Source of the DNA: Chloroflexota bacterium
GTDB lineage: Bacteria > Chloroflexota > Anaerolineae > Anaerolineales > Villigracilaceae
Reading direction: 5' to 3'
Length of the DNA: 64,000 nucleotides
NCBI GenBank assembly: GCA_016234555.1
Contig: JACRBJ010000032.1
Coordinates: forward strand, 310,001 to 374,000
Positions 46,887 through 55,479 of the stretch are shown in pieces. Positions within the stretch are counted from its first letter, which is position 1; each line of letters starts with the position of its first letter. Under the pieces are notes generated by a model, which did no database searches, was not told the DNA's origin, and saw only the letters and a program-made list of their open reading frames with translations. Position numbers and translations under genes: made by a program.

Positions 46887-48893
46887 CTAAGCACTGGCAA
46901 CTTCTTCCTGCTTCTTGAACTGGCTCATATACAACTCGTAATAAAAGCCCTGCTTTGCCAGAAGTTCGTCGTGTTTGCCACGCTCGATGATCTGACCATC
47001 CTTCAGCACGAGGATCATATCTGCGTTGCGGATGGTGGATAGGCGATGCGCGATAACGAAGGACGTGCGGCTCTTAAGCAATGCATCGAACGCCTTTTGG
47101 ATGAGGCGCTCGGTGCGCGTGTCCACGCTGGAGGTGGCTTCGTCGAGAATCAGCACGCGGGGATCTGCAAGTGCTGCGCGGGCAATCGAAAGCAGTTGAC
47201 GTTGTCCCTGACTCAAGCCTGAGCCGCGTTCGCCCAAGACGGTCTGATATTTTTCGGGCAGGCGTTCGATGAAGGAATCGGCATTGGCGAGTTTCGCGGC
47301 GGCATAAACTTCCTCATCGGTGGCGTTGGGGCGACCGAAGCGGATGTTATCCATGACCGAGGCGCTGAACAGGAAGGTGTCCTGCAACACGATGCCGACC
47401 TGCCTGCGGATGGATTCCGCCGTCACGTCGCGCACGTCCACCCCGTCGATCTTGACCGCACCATCGGTCACATCGTAGAAGCGGGGAAGCAAATTGATGA
47501 TGGTCGTCTTGCCCGCGCCCGTCGGTCCGACAATCGCAAAGGTCTGACCAGGCTGGGCAGTGAACGAAACTCCCTTCAACACAGGCACGCCGTCTTCGTA
47601 TTCGTGCGAAACGTTCTCGAATTCCACCAGACCTTTGATTTCCTTTATCGGCTTGGCTTCGGGCTTGTCGGTGACGGCAGGCTTCTCGTCGAGGATGGTG
47701 AAGATGCGTTCCGCGCCCGCGATGGCGTTTTGGATGTTCGTCCAGAGCACGGCGATCTGTTGAATCGGCTGGTTGAAGCGTTGGACGTAGGCGAGGAAGG
47801 TGATTACCAACCCCAGCGTGACCGTCGTCCCGAAGAGCAGGTCACCCGTCAGCAGGTACCAGCCGCCGACGCCAGTGACGATTGCCAATCCAAGATAAGA
47901 GAGGGCTTCGAGCGTCGGGGCAAGCGCGGCGGTGTACGCTACGGCGGTGACATTGGCGTCACGGTTGGCGGCGTTGACTTCCTTGAACTGCTCGATGTTT
48001 TCATCGGCGCGGTTGAAGGCTTGCACTTCGCGCACGGCGGAGATGGTTTCCTGCAATTCGGCGTTGACGTTGCCGATCTCTTCACGGCTCTTGCGGAAGG
48101 CTTTGCGCGCCTGTTCCGAGAACCAGACGGTGGCGGCAAACATCAGCGGCGAAACCGAAAGCGCCAGCAGGGCGAAGGGCAGGCTGAGGGTCAGCATGTT
48201 GTACGCCACCCAAACCAACAGCAGGATTCCGCTGAAGACGTTGACCAGCGCCATCGAAAACGCCTGCTCGATTGCGGAGGTGTCGTTGGTGATACGGCTC
48301 ATCAAATCGCCCGCTTCGTGTTCGGCGTAGTAACTGAGCGAGAGCGAGTGTAACTTCTCGAAGACCTCCACGCGCAGGACGCGCAGAACGTGTTGCCCTG
48401 TCCATGCCATTGTGAAGAAGGTGGTACCAGTCAACACCGAACCAAGCACATACAAGCCGATGACCACCAGAATCAAGCGGAACATGCCCGCGATGCGTTC
48501 AGCGGTTGTCGCCGTTGCCATGTTGGGGACGGTGAATCCGCCAGAGTGATAGACCTTGTAAATCAACTGACGCGAATACGACAGCGTTGATGGGTCTTCA
48601 GTGTCCAAAAGCCAGCAGGAGGATTTGGCTTGTTGGCTTTCGCCCTGACTCATCCCAGCGGGCATGGACATCCCACCAGCGGGGACGAGGAAACAATCAG
48701 TCGCCTGTCCGATCAATTCGGGTGAGGCAACCTGACTCCAGGTTGCGATCACCACGAACAAGACCGCCAGCGCGATCATGTACCAAAAGCGCCCGAAGTA
48801 TTTGCCAAGCCGTCCGAGGGTTTCGCCCAGGTTGCGCGGCTTGAGGGTTTCCTGATTAAGCATTCCGCCAAAGCGGTTGTGTCCGCCCATCAT
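46887..48893 (-). CDS. ABC exporter subunit B (fused membrane and ATP-binding domains)
   Basis: A 668-residue half-transporter. Six membrane helices in residues ~35-380 are followed by an ABC cassette with GPTGAGKTT, LSQGQRQLLSIARAAL, VLILDEATSSVDTRTE and VIAHRLSTIRNAD. An unusually long loop after the first helix (about residues 55-115) is Met/Gln-rich and probably extracytoplasmic. It forms a heterodimer with the 48890-50869 gene, whose stop it overlaps by four bases. Such pairs export drugs, lipids or peptides. Confidence 0.9.
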   Translation of the reverse strand: MMGGHNRFGGMLNQETLKPRNLGETLGRLGKYFGRFWYMIALAVLFVVIATWSQVASPELIGQATDCFLVPAGGMSMPAGMSQGESQQAKSSCWLLDTEDPSTLSYSRQLIYKVYHSGGFTVPNMATATTAERIAGMFRLILVVIGLYVLGSVLTGTTFFTMAWTGQHVLRVLRVEVFEKLHSLSLSYYAEHEAGDLMSRITNDTSAIEQAFSMALVNVFSGILLLVWVAYNMLTLSLPFALLALSVSPLMFAATVWFSEQARKAFRKSREEIGNVNAELQETISAVREVQAFNRADENIEQFKEVNAANRDANVTAVAYTAALAPTLEALSYLGLAIVTGVGGWYLLTGDLLFGTTVTLGLVITFLAYVQRFNQPIQQIAVLWTNIQNAIAGAERIFTILDEKPAVTDKPEAKPIKEIKGLVEFENVSHEYEDGVPVLKGVSFTAQPGQTFAIVGPTGAGKTTIINLLPRFYDVTDGAVKIDGVDVRDVTAESIRRQVGIVLQDTFLFSASVMDNIRFGRPNATDEEVYAAAKLANADSFIERLPEKYQTVLGERGSGLSQGQRQLLSIARAALADPRVLILDEATSSVDTRTERLIQKAFDALLKSRTSFVIAHRLSTIRNADMILVLKDGQIIERGKHDELLAKQGFYYELYMSQFKKQEEVASA

Positions 48894-50869
48894 AGTTTCA
48901 CCTGCCTTGAAACCTCCGAAGTCTCCAAGACCTCGGAAGTCTGATGTGCCAGTATCTGCGAGTTATAAATTTCAGCATAGATCGGTTCTTCTTCCATGAG
49001 TTGCGCGTGTTTGCCTTGTGCCACGACCTCGCCTTTTTCAAGCACCAAAATTTTGTCGGCGTTCATCACGGTGCTGATGCGCTGCGCGATAACGAAGGAT
49101 GTGCGTCCCTTCATCAAGGTTTCAAGCGCTTCCTGGATATGCGACTCGGTGGCGACATCCACGCTGGAGGTTGAGTCGTCGAGGATGAGGATGTGCGGAT
49201 CGAGCAGCAGGGCGCGGGCGATTGCCACCCGCTGCTTTTGTCCGCCGCTGAGGGTGGTTCCGCGCTCACCGACGTGGGTGTTGTAGCCTTCGGGGAACGA
49301 CATGATGAAGTCATGCGCGGCGGCGGCTTTCGCAGCGGATTGAATTTCTTCGAGCGTGGCTTCGGGCTTGCCGAAGGCGATGTTCTCGGCGATGGTTCCG
49401 CTGAACAAAGTCGTCTCCTGAAGCACGATGCCAATCTGCGAGCGGAGCGAGTCCAACGTGATGTCGCGCAGGTCGAAGCCGTCAATCGTGATGCGCCCTT
49501 CGACGGGGTCATAGAAGCGCGGCAGTAAATTGATGATGCTGGTCTTGCCCGAACCTGTCGCGCCGAGCAATGCAATCGTCTCGCCTGGCTTTGCTTCGAA
49601 CGAAACATTCTTCAACACAGGCTCGCCGCCGCCGACATAGCGGAAGGTGACATTCTCGAACTTCACTTCGCCGTTCACGGCAGGCAACTTCGCCGCATTG
49701 GGCTTGTCCACGATGTCGCTCTTCGCGTCGAGGATTTCAAAGATGCGGTCAGCCGACGCGGAAGCCTGTCCCATCTGCGTGACGATCATGCCGAACATCA
49801 TGATGGGGAAAAACAGGTACATCAAATAAAGCGAGAACTCCTGCCATGCGCCGATGGTCAACGTGCCTGCGATGATCTGTTTGCCGCCGACGTACAAAAT
49901 CGTGGCTTGCCCGAGGTTGGCGGTCAGAAACACCAGCGGGAACAAAAACGTGAACAGGCGCGAGACCGCAATGGACTGCTCCATCGTGTCGTCAGCGGCA
50001 GCGCGGAACTTCGTCTGCTGTTCCTTCTCGCGGGTAAACGACTTGATGACCTTGATGCCCGCCAGGTTCTCCTGCAAGACCGTGTTCAACGCCGAAAGCT
50101 TTTGCTGCACCTTTTTGAACATTGGCTGTGCCAAACTCGAAAAGACGCCGAACAACACAATCGCAATCGGCAGAATCGGCATGGCAGTCCACGCCAGCGC
50201 AACGTTCGACGAGAACAAAATGATGACCGTACCCGATAGCAGGATCACCGCGCCGACAAGTTGCAGCAAACCCTGTCCGATAAAAAGACGCACCTTCTCC
50301 ACGTCGTCCGTGGCGCGGATCATCAACTGTCCCGTCTGGTTTTTGTCGTGATACGCAAACGACAACTGCTGAATCTTGGCGTACAAATCGTTGCGCAAAT
50401 CGTAGGCGACGGACTGGGAATTCTTCTCCGCCCAAAACGCTTGCAGGAAAGAGAACAGTCCACGCAGGAGGGCGAAGACGACGATGGCGACCAGGGCGGT
50501 GACCAACGCTTCGGGCGCGTGAGTCAAATCCGCTTCGAGCGCCGCCTTGAGCTGGTCGGCGGACATCGAGCTGGGATTCCCCGTCAGTTCGAGAATCTTC
50601 GGCAGCGCCGCGTCCATAAATTGAGCGGGGATTTTGTCCAGCGCGCCCAAGACCTGGCTGGCGAGGAATCCGCTCGTGACCGCGTCGATCACATTGCGGA
50701 TCATGCGCGGGACAGCCAGTTGCGAGAGCGTGGCGATAATGAGGAAAACGTACGGCAGCGCCGCCTGACGTTTGTACCGCGTCAGGTATTTGATTGCGCG
50801 CCCAATGCCGCCGCTGGATTTTGTCCGCTCGCGACGACGGGGGGATGCTTGTGTCATGGTTGCTTGCAA
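48890..50869 (-). CDS. ABC exporter subunit A (fused membrane and ATP-binding domains)
   Basis: A 659-residue half-transporter: six helices, then GATGSGKTS, LSGGQKQRVAIARALL, ILILDDSTSSVDVATE and VIAQRISTVMNAD. The Walker B Glu is replaced by Asp (DDSTSSVD), which usually marks the degenerate ATP site of heterodimeric exporters. The C-terminal TSEVLETSEVSRQ is encoded by a CCTCCGAAGTCT-type repeat. A TTG at 50869 is chosen because AAGGAG stands eight bases before it; the ATG four codons later would be too far. Confidence 0.9.
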   Translation of the reverse strand: MQATMTQASPRRRERTKSSGGIGRAIKYLTRYKRQAALPYVFLIIATLSQLAVPRMIRNVIDAVTSGFLASQVLGALDKIPAQFMDAALPKILELTGNPSSMSADQLKAALEADLTHAPEALVTALVAIVVFALLRGLFSFLQAFWAEKNSQSVAYDLRNDLYAKIQQLSFAYHDKNQTGQLMIRATDDVEKVRLFIGQGLLQLVGAVILLSGTVIILFSSNVALAWTAMPILPIAIVLFGVFSSLAQPMFKKVQQKLSALNTVLQENLAGIKVIKSFTREKEQQTKFRAAADDTMEQSIAVSRLFTFLFPLVFLTANLGQATILYVGGKQIIAGTLTIGAWQEFSLYLMYLFFPIMMFGMIVTQMGQASASADRIFEILDAKSDIVDKPNAAKLPAVNGEVKFENVTFRYVGGGEPVLKNVSFEAKPGETIALLGATGSGKTSIINLLPRFYDPVEGRITIDGFDLRDITLDSLRSQIGIVLQETTLFSGTIAENIAFGKPEATLEEIQSAAKAAAAHDFIMSFPEGYNTHVGERGTTLSGGQKQRVAIARALLLDPHILILDDSTSSVDVATESHIQEALETLMKGRTSFVIAQRISTVMNADKILVLEKGEVVAQGKHAQLMEEEPIYAEIYNSQILAHQTSEVLETSEVSRQVKL

Positions 50870-50954
50870 GGGAATACTCCTTATCGAAAATTACCTGTTA
50901 AAAATACCAAACGAATATGCAGAAATTGTGCAGGGGTGGGACAGACTTTCAGGA

Positions 50955-51404
50955 TTATTTTTTGTCTTCCAGGTTTTGCGCGGCTTTGGTTAAAATCTCC
51001 AATGCCTCTGCAACTTTCATCTGCTCCTCAGGGCTTAACTGGGACGTGATTTCCTCCAGCCAGCGGAAACGCTTTTGCGCCCCGCTTTCGATGAGTTTTT
51101 CAGCTTTTGTGGTGAGGTTCAACTGTTTCATGCGCCTGTCGTTTGGGTCTTCGGTGCGTTCGAGATATCCCGCCTGTACAAGTTTCTCCACCAGTTGACT
51201 GGCGGCTGCATTGCTGATGTCAAACCGCTCACCGATCTCGGAAACACCGCACCTGCCCTTGTGGTGCAACTGCATCAGGATGCCAAGCTGCGGCATGGAT
51301 AGCCCCGAAGACTTCGCAAAGAGAGTCCGCTCGTGCATGGAACGATGGGTGGAGATTTCCATCCATGTACGCAGTGATTGGGTGACAGCAGGGAATTTGG
51401 TCAT
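50955..51404 (-). CDS. MarR-family transcriptional regulator
   Basis: A 149-residue winged-helix regulator. LTKAEKLIESG and the HTH LHHKGRCGVSEIGERFDISNAAASQLVEKLVQAGYLERTEDPNDRRMKQLNLT are diagnostic, including the D-R wing. It lies 85 bases upstream of the ABC exporter pair on the same strand and probably represses this operon. A palindrome 17 bases before its ATG is a likely operator (51421-51440). Confidence 0.9.
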   Translation of the reverse strand: MTKFPAVTQSLRTWMEISTHRSMHERTLFAKSSGLSMPQLGILMQLHHKGRCGVSEIGERFDISNAAASQLVEKLVQAGYLERTEDPNDRRMKQLNLTTKAEKLIESGAQKRFRWLEEITSQLSPEEQMKVAEALEILTKAAQNLEDKK

Positions 51405-51420
51405 TGTTAAGTCCTCTTTT

Positions 51421-51440
51421 TAGTTAAGCGGACTGAACTA
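51421..51440. promoter_or_regulatory. Probable MarR operator
   Basis: TAGTTAAG then CGGA then CTGAACTA, an eight-base inverted repeat with one mismatch in the TAGTTnnn..nnnAACTA form favoured by MarR proteins. It covers the likely promoter of the marR-ABC operon. Confidence 0.6.
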
Positions 51441-51575
51441 TATTCCTGAGTCAAGTTTTGGTCAAGAGAAGGGATGTTAGAGAAGCGTTAGAGTTTGGAG
51501 GTAAAAGAGAGCGGATCAACAGACCGCTCTCGAAGCCATACGGGTAATTTATGCTGCGCTTTCAAATCCTGCAAA

Positions 51576-52172
51576 TTACTTCCATTTGTTTTCCGAGATT
51601 TCCAGCAAATTGAACCTGCACCAGAAATCCTTTCCTATTGGACTGCATGCGTACACTCCCACTTCAAGCTGATCGAATGATCCGTGCAGGTGGGCAATGC
51701 GCAATTGTCCCCACGCCTGACCATCGTAAGAGTTTTCAAGAAGGAAATCGCTTCCGTTCCTGCTGATCCGATACCACATTTGTTTGTGAGTTGAAGGGAT
51801 GTCCTGTGTTGCCCAATCGGAAAAGCCAAGGTTTGTAACCACCGACCCAAGACGACTGCAATTTTCACTTTCGTATTCTGTGGATACTTTTATCCAATGG
51901 TCTTTGTCACCGCGCACCATCAGTCCGCATTGATCATATTTTTCCAGTGGACGAAATTCCACGTGCGTCATCAGGGAGAAGTCGCCAGACTGGGCTGTGA
52001 AAAGGCAGTGTCCATCGTCCCTTTGAAAGCCATAGTGCGTGGTTTGCCAAAAATCTGTTTTCTCGTCGGTGAAAATCTCCAAGCCTGCGCCAAGTCGATA
52101 CCTGACAGGCTCATTGAACCAATGAAAAGCTTTTGGCATGGCGGGTTGTAGAAATTTTTCTGCAAGTTGCAT
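51576..52172 (-). CDS. DUF1349 family protein (concanavalin-like fold)
   Basis: A 198-residue protein. TDFWQTTHYGFQRDDGHCLF, GDFSLMTHVEFRPLEKYDQCGLMVRGDKDHWIKVSTEYE and the closing VGVYACSPIG match the DUF1349 family, a jelly-roll fold related to lectin/glucanase domains. No catalytic residues are evident; carbohydrate binding is possible. AGGAG precedes the ATG. Confidence 0.85.
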   Translation of the reverse strand: MQLAEKFLQPAMPKAFHWFNEPVRYRLGAGLEIFTDEKTDFWQTTHYGFQRDDGHCLFTAQSGDFSLMTHVEFRPLEKYDQCGLMVRGDKDHWIKVSTEYESENCSRLGSVVTNLGFSDWATQDIPSTHKQMWYRISRNGSDFLLENSYDGQAWGQLRIAHLHGSFDQLEVGVYACSPIGKDFWCRFNLLEISENKWK

Positions 52173-52227
52173 AATATCAACTCCTGACTAAATCATATTT
52201 CCAAATTTCCCTTGTCTCCTTCAACGG

Positions 52228-53412
52228 CTATTTGAGTCTTACAGGAAAGGGCAATGGCTTTGTTTGCAGAGCAGCTGCCAATTCCACCGCTTCCTCCTGG
52301 GTGAAGTTCCCTGAAATGCTTCCCTGTCCGCTTGGAATGGCGCTGTTAATTATCGGTGAAGCAATGACAGACTTATCCAATACAATCCCCAAATAAGTTC
52401 CGATGTTTTGGGAGGTGTGTTCGAAAAATATCTTCGTTCCCTTTTCTGTAAGAGCAAACTCGATTAGATATGTCTCATAATTCGGATCTTTTGATACGAT
52501 GGCAGTCATGATGCCATCATTGGACATTACGGTATGCCATTCCTGACCTTCCACCTGCGGCTGGTATTTGTTTTCAAAATCGGTTCTGATTGTCGTGCCT
52601 GGCTCAATTGACGTCTCGCCAAAGTCGACGAACTCCAGCAAACCGATGGCGCCCACCTTTTCAGCGAACTCAGCCGCATCCATCGTAGCGGGGATTTTCC
52701 CAACGATTTCACCAGCCTCAGAGACCTCGAACAATATGTAGGAATATCCCAAAAGCTCGCAGCGGTCGGTCAGGGTCTGGGCGGCGAGTTCCAAATCCTG
52801 TTTTTCCACAAACGTCCCTTCGGGCAAATCAGGGACAAAAATGATTGGGGACTTGGGCATCAAATAGGCAGTCGCAAATTCGTTGATGTATTTGAAGCTA
52901 AAAAACAACCCAAGACCGACAAGGATGACAAAGACCCCTGCCGCAACATACTTTGCAAATCCACCGCGTTGACGGTCCGAATCTTCCATCATCCCAATGG
53001 TTTGCGGTATTCTCGGTGGATTCTTGATCTGCTCGGCTTCCGCATCCCTCAGGTTGGCTCTTGCCTCATCAAGACCAGGATTTAACCGAATGGCTTCGCG
53101 ATAGGAGGCGATGGCGTCGTCAGTTCGTCCCATTTCGTCGAGGATTAGTCCGCGCAGGTTGTGAGCTTTGGCAAAGTTCGGGTCGAGTTGAAGGGCAATC
53201 TCACAGTCGGCGAGCGCCTTGTTCAGGTTTGTGTCGAGTTCGTAATCAATATCCGCGGAATCGAAATATTCCTGCGCGGTTTTGCCGTCCACAAGACCCC
53301 CGGGTGCAATTGGCGCTTCAAGGTCTGTCCCACAGTGGGGACAATATCTCTCGTTATCCTTGACCTTTCCCCCGCAATCGGGACAACGCAAACTCAAAAA
53401 TCCATCAAGCAT
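52228..53412 (-). CDS. Zinc-ribbon, TPR, membrane helix and SecD-P1-like domain protein
   Basis: 394 residues. A zinc ribbon (C10, C13, C24, C27) is followed by TPR-like repeats (about 44-120), a membrane helix (153-174) and an extracytoplasmic part. The last ~70 residues (IGTYLGIVLDKSVIASPIIN, then GSISGNFTQEEAVELAAAL) closely resemble the P1 head of SecD, which grips emerging substrates. No SecD membrane domain is present. AGGAGG precedes the ATG. Role unknown; a protein-handling function at the membrane is a reasonable guess. Confidence 0.7.
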   Translation of the reverse strand: MLDGFLSLRCPDCGGKVKDNERYCPHCGTDLEAPIAPGGLVDGKTAQEYFDSADIDYELDTNLNKALADCEIALQLDPNFAKAHNLRGLILDEMGRTDDAIASYREAIRLNPGLDEARANLRDAEAEQIKNPPRIPQTIGMMEDSDRQRGGFAKYVAAGVFVILVGLGLFFSFKYINEFATAYLMPKSPIIFVPDLPEGTFVEKQDLELAAQTLTDRCELLGYSYILFEVSEAGEIVGKIPATMDAAEFAEKVGAIGLLEFVDFGETSIEPGTTIRTDFENKYQPQVEGQEWHTVMSNDGIMTAIVSKDPNYETYLIEFALTEKGTKIFFEHTSQNIGTYLGIVLDKSVIASPIINSAIPSGQGSISGNFTQEEAVELAAALQTKPLPFPVRLK

Positions 53413-53450
53413 ATTACTTTCCTCCTATCCAAACAAAGTAAGTAATGATG

Positions 53451-53612
53451 TCAGAACACCAGATCATATCCCAACTCCCCCTGCTTTCCTTGCTGTTTCC
53501 TGACCTTTTCCGCCTGCTCGAAAGTCTGGTTTGGGACAGACTTGGACATGTTGATGCCCTTGCCGTTGAACAAGTCTTTGGGTGCGATGAAAAAGCTGAT
53601 GGCGGCTTCTCT
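53451..53612 (-). pseudogene. Open fragment in frame with the kinase stop; first member of a duplicated tail
   Basis: Directly after the TGA of the APH-like gene, the same frame runs on for 53 codons (FFIAPKDLFNGKGINMSKS, then VPNQTFEQAEKVRKQQG and GELGYDLVF) to a second TGA at 53451-53453. Most of it is repeated at 54641-54737. It is probably the remnant tail of a longer or duplicated gene. A ribosome site in front of the internal ATG at 53549 is not visible. Confidence 0.55.
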
Positions 53613-54563
53613 TCATTCGAACGCTTCAAGACGCGGAAGCCCCAATTCCGCACATAGGCGCTGCGTGTCCGCGATATGCTCTGGTGTAGACCGGGCAAAC
53701 TCAAAACACCAAAGCAATTGGTATATGGGCCGCCGTTGTTTGTACAGTGGCGCTATGGGACAGATGGCTTCATACGACGGCCAAAACTCATCGCTCATCA
53801 CACCTTCCCACAATTCAAGCCGTGCTAGGTCTGTCTCGTGATGGCCAGCCCATCCTTTGTCAAAATCCAGAATCGTTGCCAGATGCCACTGCCCCTGCCG
53901 ATGCTGAAAGAGTATATTGTATTTGTGAAGATCTTCGTGACAGAGTCCCGACTGACGGACGTCCGAGAAAAGATGCCGTTGTTTTTCCAACACAGAGTAG
54001 AACAGGTCACGCAAGCGGGCGTTCTGGATGGAGGACCGTGCATGTTCCGTCAACGTTGCAAAGTATGGCTCGTTCCCCAGCACACTTCCGTCAACCGCAA
54101 GTTCGCCAAACGCGGGGAAATGAATCGCATGCAGTTGGGCCACAGCATTTCCCAGTTGTTGATAGGCGTTGGATAATTCCTCCCGGCTCAATTGTGGGCG
54201 CACGACCGCCCACTCCTGCCCTGGAATATGGGCTTTGATGAAGTATCGCCAGGGCCAAGTCTGATAGGATATGTCCACGGCCAGGATTTCGGGCATGGGG
54301 ACGCTGGTAAGTGTTGCGACCAGGCGATGAAGCATGGCGGTCCGCTCGAAGGGGCAGGGCCATGGAGCTTCGGGTCCGGCAAGTTTGACAACCACTTCGA
54401 TGGAAGGATGGCGGAGTTGAACAAGCAGGACAAGGTAATCGTGATACTGATTGCCAATCTCACAGCCGATCAATTCGACCTTTGAGCCGAATGTCTGTTG
54501 CAGCAGTTGCAATAACAGATCATGCGGGACAGCCATGTCCATTTGCGATGTTTCGATGTCCAT
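53613..54563 (-). CDS. Aminoglycoside phosphotransferase (APH)-like kinase
   Basis: 316 residues. The Brenner motif CHEDLHKYNILF carries the catalytic Asp, and ILDFDKGWAGHHETDLARL carries the metal-binding DFD. The N-terminal part has VVVKLAG with the ATP-binding Lys. The APH family also includes choline, fructosamine and macrolide kinases, so the substrate is open. GAGGAG before ATG 54563 supports this start over an earlier one at 54593. Two copies of a ~100-base segment flank the gene. Confidence 0.8.
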   Translation of the reverse strand: MDIETSQMDMAVPHDLLLQLLQQTFGSKVELIGCEIGNQYHDYLVLLVQLRHPSIEVVVKLAGPEAPWPCPFERTAMLHRLVATLTSVPMPEILAVDISYQTWPWRYFIKAHIPGQEWAVVRPQLSREELSNAYQQLGNAVAQLHAIHFPAFGELAVDGSVLGNEPYFATLTEHARSSIQNARLRDLFYSVLEKQRHLFSDVRQSGLCHEDLHKYNILFQHRQGQWHLATILDFDKGWAGHHETDLARLELWEGVMSDEFWPSYEAICPIAPLYKQRRPIYQLLWCFEFARSTPEHIADTQRLCAELGLPRLEAFE

Positions 54564-54640
54564 TATGACTCCTCGGCTTGACAAGCCAACCACGATTTAA
54601 TCCGATGGCTTCCTGCATAAAACGCCAATCGACGTGTCCG

Positions 54641-54737
54641 TCAGAACAACCAGATCATATCCCCAACTCCCCTTGCTTCCTCTTGACCTTCTCCGCCAGC
54701 TTAAACGTCTGGCTTGGCACGGACTTGGGCATGTCGA
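54641..54737 (-). pseudogene. Second copy of the duplicated tail, upstream of the kinase
   Basis: Read on the minus strand it gives DFSIDMPKSVPSQTF, then KLAEKVKRKQGELGI and a stop, matching 53451-53553 in order and orientation. It has no start of its own beyond the internal ATG. Confidence 0.6.
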
Positions 54738-54821
54738 TTGAAAAGTCCTCTTGCTGGATTATACCGCGCAGGGCAAAGCGGTTTTATCATCGAAATCGAA
54801 CGCGCCTGACAGGGTCCGGGA

Positions 54822-54830
54822 TGATATAAT
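54822..54830 (+). promoter_or_regulatory. Extended -10 promoter of the carD gene
   Basis: TGATATAAT is an extended -10 box (TG-n-TATAAT). No -35 at the usual spacing is clear. Transcription would begin near 54837, about 80 bases before the ATG. Confidence 0.55.
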
Positions 54831-54869
54831 GAAGTTACATCACAAAATGACAGGCAAACATCGACTGCG

Positions 54870-54898
54870 CCAGCCCTTTTGCGGGCTGGTGTTTTTTT
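54870..54898 (+). terminator. Terminator hairpin in the carD leader (attenuator candidate)
   Basis: CCAGCCC at 54870-54876 and GGGCTGG at 54883-54889 are followed by TGTTTTTTT. It stands between the promoter at 54822-54830 and the carD ribosome site AAGGAG, so it would stop most transcripts unless it is antiterminated. Confidence 0.75.
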
Positions 54899-54917
54899 CT
54901 TAATGTAAGGAGTAATC

Positions 54918-55403
54918 ATGGGATTTCAAATCGGCGATTGGGTTGTGCATTGCGCCCACGGGCTTGGGCAGGTTCATGCCATCGAAGAGCGGACGAACAA
55001 TAATAAAGCCGCCCTTTATTACATGGTTCAACTGAGAGACTTTACCGTTTGGGTGCCGGCGGACGAAAACCAGAACAGCCGCCTGCGTCCCCCAGCCAGT
55101 GCGGGGGAATTCCACAAGCTGCTCGCGACCCTGTCGGAGCCTGCCGACCAGCTCCCCGATGACCGCCGCCAGCGGAACCTTCAACTGTTAGAAATGCTCA
55201 AGGATGGCAGCGTCGAGTCGATGTGCAGGGTGCTTCGCAATCTGGCATCTCACCGCCACCACCGCACCTGGAGCGAGTACGACAGCGCCCTGATGAACCG
55301 CGTTCAAAAAGCCCTGGTCGGGGAATGGAGTTTCATCTTCTCGGTTCCCCCGCTCGATGCCGAGATCGAACTTCAGAAACTGCTGTCAGCCAGAACGAAT
55401 TGA
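54918..55403 (+). CDS. carD: CarD-like transcriptional regulator
   Basis: 161 residues. The N-terminal IGDWVVHCAHGLGQVHAIEERTNNNKAALYYMVQLRDFTVWVPADE is the CarD/TRCF RNA-polymerase-interacting domain; the helical C-terminus fits the CarD/CdnL DNA-contact part. These proteins bind the beta subunit and stabilise open complexes at promoters. AAGGAG precedes the ATG. The transcript leader contains a strong terminator hairpin. Confidence 0.82.
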   Translation: MGFQIGDWVVHCAHGLGQVHAIEERTNNNKAALYYMVQLRDFTVWVPADENQNSRLRPPASAGEFHKLLATLSEPADQLPDDRRQRNLQLLEMLKDGSVESMCRVLRNLASHRHHRTWSEYDSALMNRVQKALVGEWSFIFSVPPLDAEIELQKLLSARTN

Positions 55404-55479
55404 GGAATCACCAGACAACCGAAAGCCTGGCAGACGGCTGATTCGCCCGTTGGTTTATGGCGTGACGCAGGATGTGAAT

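Noticed and set aside
53451..53615. Sec-decoded UGA joining the kinase to the following 53 codons
   Set aside because: No clear SECIS hairpin directly after the UGA and the segment is a duplicated remnant; kept only as a check in the findings.
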